A stretch of DNA of 64,000 nt. Source: Hetaerina americana (lineage: Eukaryota > Arthropoda > Insecta > Odonata > Calopterygidae). The stretch lies in contig JAKTNV010000005.1 of the NCBI GenBank assembly GCA_022747635.1, positions 49,622,513 through 49,686,512 on the forward strand. Reading direction: 5' to 3'. The notes below the pieces were generated by a model. The model was not told the origin of the DNA and did no database searches. It worked only from the letters and a program-made list of their open reading frames with translations. Position numbers and translations under genes: made by a program. Position 1 is the first letter of the stretch. The number at the start of each line of letters is the position of its first letter. Shown here in pieces: positions 59,746 to 64,000 of this stretch.

Positions 59746-62700
59746 TCATGAATCACTTCCAATTCCACCGTAGACCTCCTCTAACAGTCTGCTCCTTACA
59801 GGTTTCCTTACTCTCCAAATTGTTGGTGGGCTATTCTCCTAGATGAAGGTGGGCTATTCTCCTTATCATATGATAAAATGATTTCAATCATTCTTCGGTC
59901 TATGACATACTTGCGTTTTCCTTGTCTTTCTTTACAAAAAATTATTTACGGTTACACTTGCATTAACATTTGGTATTTTACTTCTTAGTTATCAATCACA
60001 CAAGAGTTAAAAATCTTTCTACCCTGTCAGAAGCTCTAACGAGTCGTCAGCAAAGCGTAACATTTCGAAAGAGTTGCTGTACCTACAAATTTAAATAAAT
60101 TCTTCCTTCCATATGGCCAAGTTAGGAAGTATGGGTTACGATAACCAATGTACCAACAAAGTTAATCAAAGTTTGAAAGACGGCTTTGTTGAGATTAGAA
60201 TTCTGATTACGAACCGCGTGCCGTTAAAACGCGGAGTGAAAAAAAAATGTTTCCGGGCCCACAATTTCATCAACCACGCACTAACCATTCTCACAGTCGA
60301 AAAAAAAACAATCAGAATTTGCGGTCACCTCTTCTGGACTCCTGCCACTGTTATGTTGAGTTGAAAGAGGAGAAAAATTGCATAAGCTCAAAGTGTAGAA
60401 ATGTAAACCGTCAAAACTAGAAACATTTTTGGGGTTCCGACGCTATACTCTCCGAATTTTCTGTTATTAATTAACAACTTTTACAGCCATTTTTAGAGTA
60501 AGTACAAAGCCCTATTGAGAATAAAATGCCTATGCAAAATGAAAGAGCGCCAAAAAAATGTAATGATTAGTTAACAACTAGGAGTGATGACACACTTTTA
60601 CAAAAATGGAATATTAACATTTAACAATAACCCCTTCGAAAAGCAATAGTTCTAAATGTTAAAATATATTTTTTAAACATATGCAGAAGTCATCTATACG
60701 GAATTTCAGCCAATAAAAATTTCCTTTGTCACTCATTTTCCGATTTCAAGTTACAACCATAAAATCGTGATTCAAATCATCGAGATGCCGAAATTCCCTT
60801 AGGTGACTGCTTTCGCAACTCCTTGTTTTTGGAGCGAGCGAAAAAAGCACAGTCATGTGTGTACACACGTCAAGGCGCCAATGAATGTATACACCTACCT
60901 AGTGTGGACAAAAACATCTGTTGGCCTACGATTGCGAAACAAATTCATGCGAAATTTTATCCGAGAGCTAGGTATGTCAGATACTGACGGCTGAACGCAA
61001 TAATCGAGTGATTTTTACCGCGGAGGAACGCTGGATATTTATTCCTACGCGTTGCGAGCAAATAGCGACGTGTTCCACTGCGTAGAGCGAGGATCGCAAA
61101 GCAGGATGTTGTAAATAGGTAAACAGGGAAAGAGGCAGAGGGCAGATAATCTAGATTCAACGACGAATAAGGGGAAACTGTTCGGTGGAGCGAATCCACA
61201 AAAAGAACCGAACCACCCAGCTGATTGAAAAATATTTAGACCCAATAGAAATTTACGGGAAGAATTTTATGAAGAACTGAGATTGAAAAAAAAATGTCTT
61301 CCCGCTCACGTTTCCGTATTTTCGCGATACAATGTTTTTCCGCGATCACAATTCTTCGGGGAGGGGTGTCCGAGGGTTGCGAGAAGGGAGAACCGATCGC
61401 TTAATGATTGGTAGGCCAGAAAACGTGAATTACCGGCGTCCCCGACCTCGTGTGGGAATGTAGGGACCTTGGAGCGGCTCACCGCTCCCCCCGTAATTGG
61501 GTCATGGGCCCCGTGCCCCCAGGTGAGGAGATTGCGAGGGCCGACACCGCACCTCCCTCCCCCACCCCCCTTGGATGCGATTACCTCAGCCTCTACGCCA
61601 TTCAACCATTCAAATAGTCCTCCTCCTCCCGTTCCACTACACCTGAAAACGAAACCACCCCTCACACCTTAATCGCCTCCAGCATCCTCCTCCTTGGCCC
61701 TACCCAACTCACTCTAGGTCTTATGTCGAGCGACAACGGCCGAGCGAAGGGTAAAATGCGAGAAAGAGAGAGGAAAGAAGAGAATGAAAGGAATCGAAAC
61801 AGCAAGAGTGATTGAAAAAAATTGTCTGGCATCGCAATTAGAGCAGCAGCCCTTGGATGACTCTCTTAGCCTTCGCGGAGAAACCTCTGCAGAGAGGAGG
61901 AAGGGCAATAACGTGTTCGTAATTTATTCTGGGAACTTCACCTTGCGCATTGCCCCGGACATGCAAATCCCGCGAAGAACCTTTTGATTTCATCAACACG
62001 CACTCCCATCATTTCCAATTTTTTGTGCCGTTTAATACGCAATTTAATGCATGCAAATAAAGCCTAAATGAATGCATGACACCATTGCTTCGTCAGATAG
62101 GATAACTGCCATCAGTTGACCACACCGACGACGCAACAGTTAATTAAGGGCTCATCATACGTTTTTAGTCTTACGAAGTTCTAAGGGGAAGTCATCAAAA
62201 CAACTTTGTACGACATTTACGATTGCGCGATTCAAATGCAACGGAAGTACAAATTAATAATCAAGCCGAACTTCATTATTCTTTATGACATGCCATATCA
62301 CGATGAAATATAAAGGAAAAAATTGCATTATATTACTTTTGCAAGAAAGCTGAGAAAATTAACACTCTTTTAAGCTTCACCGTGCCCCATTCTCTTTATA
62401 GCCGAATTTCGATCCAGGAGACTTTTGTTAGCGCGAACTATCACAAAGAGTAGCAAGCTGATGGTCAGAACAATCAAAAATCTAAAAATTGATCATAAAA
62501 TCATTGAGAAACATAAAAGGGATATTAGAATAAATTTATAAGCGCATTTCTTGTAAACGATGTTAGCCATTTATGTAATTTTCTTATTTTAAATTTCACT
62601 CAATATCAAATATCTTGTTTCCTTAAAAATTATTCCCTTCAGAAAAATCCGACTTCTTCCCAAAATAAAGGGAGCCCGAGAGCGCGTTCATTATATAATT

Positions 62701-64000
62701 GCTCTTTGAAATACGCCGACTGTAGTAAGTAATGGGATACCAACACAATTTTGAGTCCCAATAATTCGTTAAAAGTAAACCTGGAAAATTGTCACACATC
62801 TGGAACGTGAGTTATGTGCGGCATAATTTTCCTTGCCTGCCAATTCAGAGCGTCCCTCTTGGAAGAAAACAAATACATTTTCAGGAACCACAACTTAAAA
62901 TATTCTGAAAAATACCCTGAACATCAAAAATGAAAGAATTAAAGACCCTATCTTCGACAAAAAAGTTTCGAACCTTAGCTGAGCGGTCAGGAACAAATTC
63001 ACACGGCTCGTGCCACCCTCAAGGGTGAAATTCATTCCACCTTCCGGCTCCTCGGCGAACAGGTACAAATGACGGAAGCCAACCTCTCGAAAGGCCGCGG
63101 AAGACTCTCCTCCAATAGGTGGGAGCCAAACCTCCGACCCTCCCGGCACAGGTCCTTCTCTCTCCTATGGAGAGGGAGTCAGAGCGGGGTCTCCAGCCTG
63201 CGGCCTCCTCACCAACGCGGTCGGCGCTTGTTCGGTGGGGATCGTGGCGGAGAATGCGCCGGGAGTCGGTGGCTCATGGACCGAGGGGAGGCGCCGCCCT
63301 GGTTGATAATGGGTCCCTTCGACGGAGGGCTCTGGCTGGACGCCGGGGGCTTTTGAGACGCGAGTACGGGAATGTCTCGGGTGCGTCTCCCTAAAGGCGG
63401 AGACGATCGCTCGGCGGCGGAAAGAGTGGGAGGAAAGAGATCTAAAAAATCAGCCAATGACTGACGGCGGGAAAAGACCTATCCCAACGTCGGGGTGGGG
63501 GAGAATGGGGGTGGAGGTCAAGACCTCTTGGCGCCCCATCCCGGGTGAAAGGTTCGTCCGCATCTTCACCCTCCCTCTGATCAACCCCCCACCTCCCGCC
63601 CCCGGTGCAATCGCTGCCCTTTCCCCCGATCGGGTAGAGCCATCGCGCGCTTAACTTATGAGACGAGATTGCGGGAAAAGAAAGAGGGAGGCGGGAAGAT
63701 GAGGAAAGTTCAAAGGGAATGGGAGGCGTGGGATTTGTGGTCCCATCGTCACGCGGGTTAAACCCTTGGCCCAAGGGCATGGGTGCATGGTGCATGCGGG
63801 TAGTGAAACGACGTGTTGGAAATAATTCTTCTTTACTTTGTTATTCTCTCATGCAACCGTTGAAACGAGAATCAATTTCCAGCAGGAACACACACACTAA
63901 CACACGCTCGCCCGCGCACTCCCCTCGGGGATGAAATCCCACTTCGTTTCACCCTCCGCCTCCGAGAGTGCGCTGGTGTGCAGGCGGTCGAGGATGCTTA
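59746..64000. other. Noncoding DNA with CpG-rich patches to the window end
   Basis: AT-rich to about 61350, then GC-rich blocks at 61350-61690 and 63000-64000. The last kilobase is strongly CpG-rich with open frames on both strands (for example 63069-63356 plus and 63442-63795 minus), but no domain is recognisable. It may mark a promoter or gene lying mostly beyond the window. Confidence 0.35.

Noticed and set aside
63069..63795. Overlapping frames at the right edge
   Set aside because: Both strands are open because of high GC; no domain was seen, although a gene beyond the window cannot be excluded.
1..64000. CRISPR arrays, bacterial operons, rRNA genes
   Set aside because: No regularly spaced repeats, ribosome-binding-site-led gene runs or rRNA segments were seen; the sequence is eukaryotic in character.

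Overview
The window looks like a stretch of a large, AT-rich animal genome, most likely an insect or other arthropod. The evidence is one spliced host gene with a metazoan protein architecture, tRNA-derived SINEs with target-site duplications, a mariner DNA transposon, a Penelope-like element (PLE), decayed non-LTR retrotransposon pieces, TA microsatellites, and no dense run of long ORFs. I cannot name the species from the sequence.

The only host gene I can support lies on the minus strand at 25615-27776. It encodes a PP1 glycogen-targeting regulatory subunit (PPP1R3 family) in two coding exons with clean phase-0 splice sites. The predicted 378-residue protein has a PP1-docking RVxF motif at the end of the first coding exon and a CBM21 glycogen-binding domain in the second. 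A CpG-rich patch about 1.7-2 kb upstream (29440-29800) is a possible promoter or first exon, and a poly(A) signal lies about 160 bp past the stop.

The mobile-element core is at 13640-15636. A decayed mariner (N-terminus deleted, first catalytic Asp changed to Asn, two internal stops) carries a 5'-truncated PLE inserted next to its right terminal repeat. A 14-bp target duplication brackets the PLE. The PLE keeps its thumb region and GIY-YIG endonuclease, and its 3' end carries a TATA-like box and a hammerhead-ribozyme-like motif. Just downstream (16143-16480) is a broken LINE endonuclease domain. A LINE reverse-transcriptase C-terminal scrap lies at 8976-9265 on the minus strand. SINEs lie at 30204-30516 and 32841-33060, with fragments or tRNA-like relics near 51-126, 5798-5861 and 8545-8612.

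The most unusual structures are inverted repeats: a perfect palindrome with 104-bp arms and an 8-bp spacer between TA microsatellites (54808-55023), an inverted pair of hammerhead-core-like sequences (59440-59745), a 53-bp-arm inverted repeat (11252-11403), a 19-bp-arm hairpin (39940-39982) and a near-perfect 46-bp palindrome (29908-29953). The 54.8-kb palindrome and the PLE 3' end share the same layout (CTGAAGA, short stem, GAAAC, GTC), which suggests that palindromic PLE termini are scattered through this region.

The rest is noncoding DNA: AT-rich spacers broken by GC- and CpG-rich patches and purine-rich tracts, in which I found no recognisable gene.
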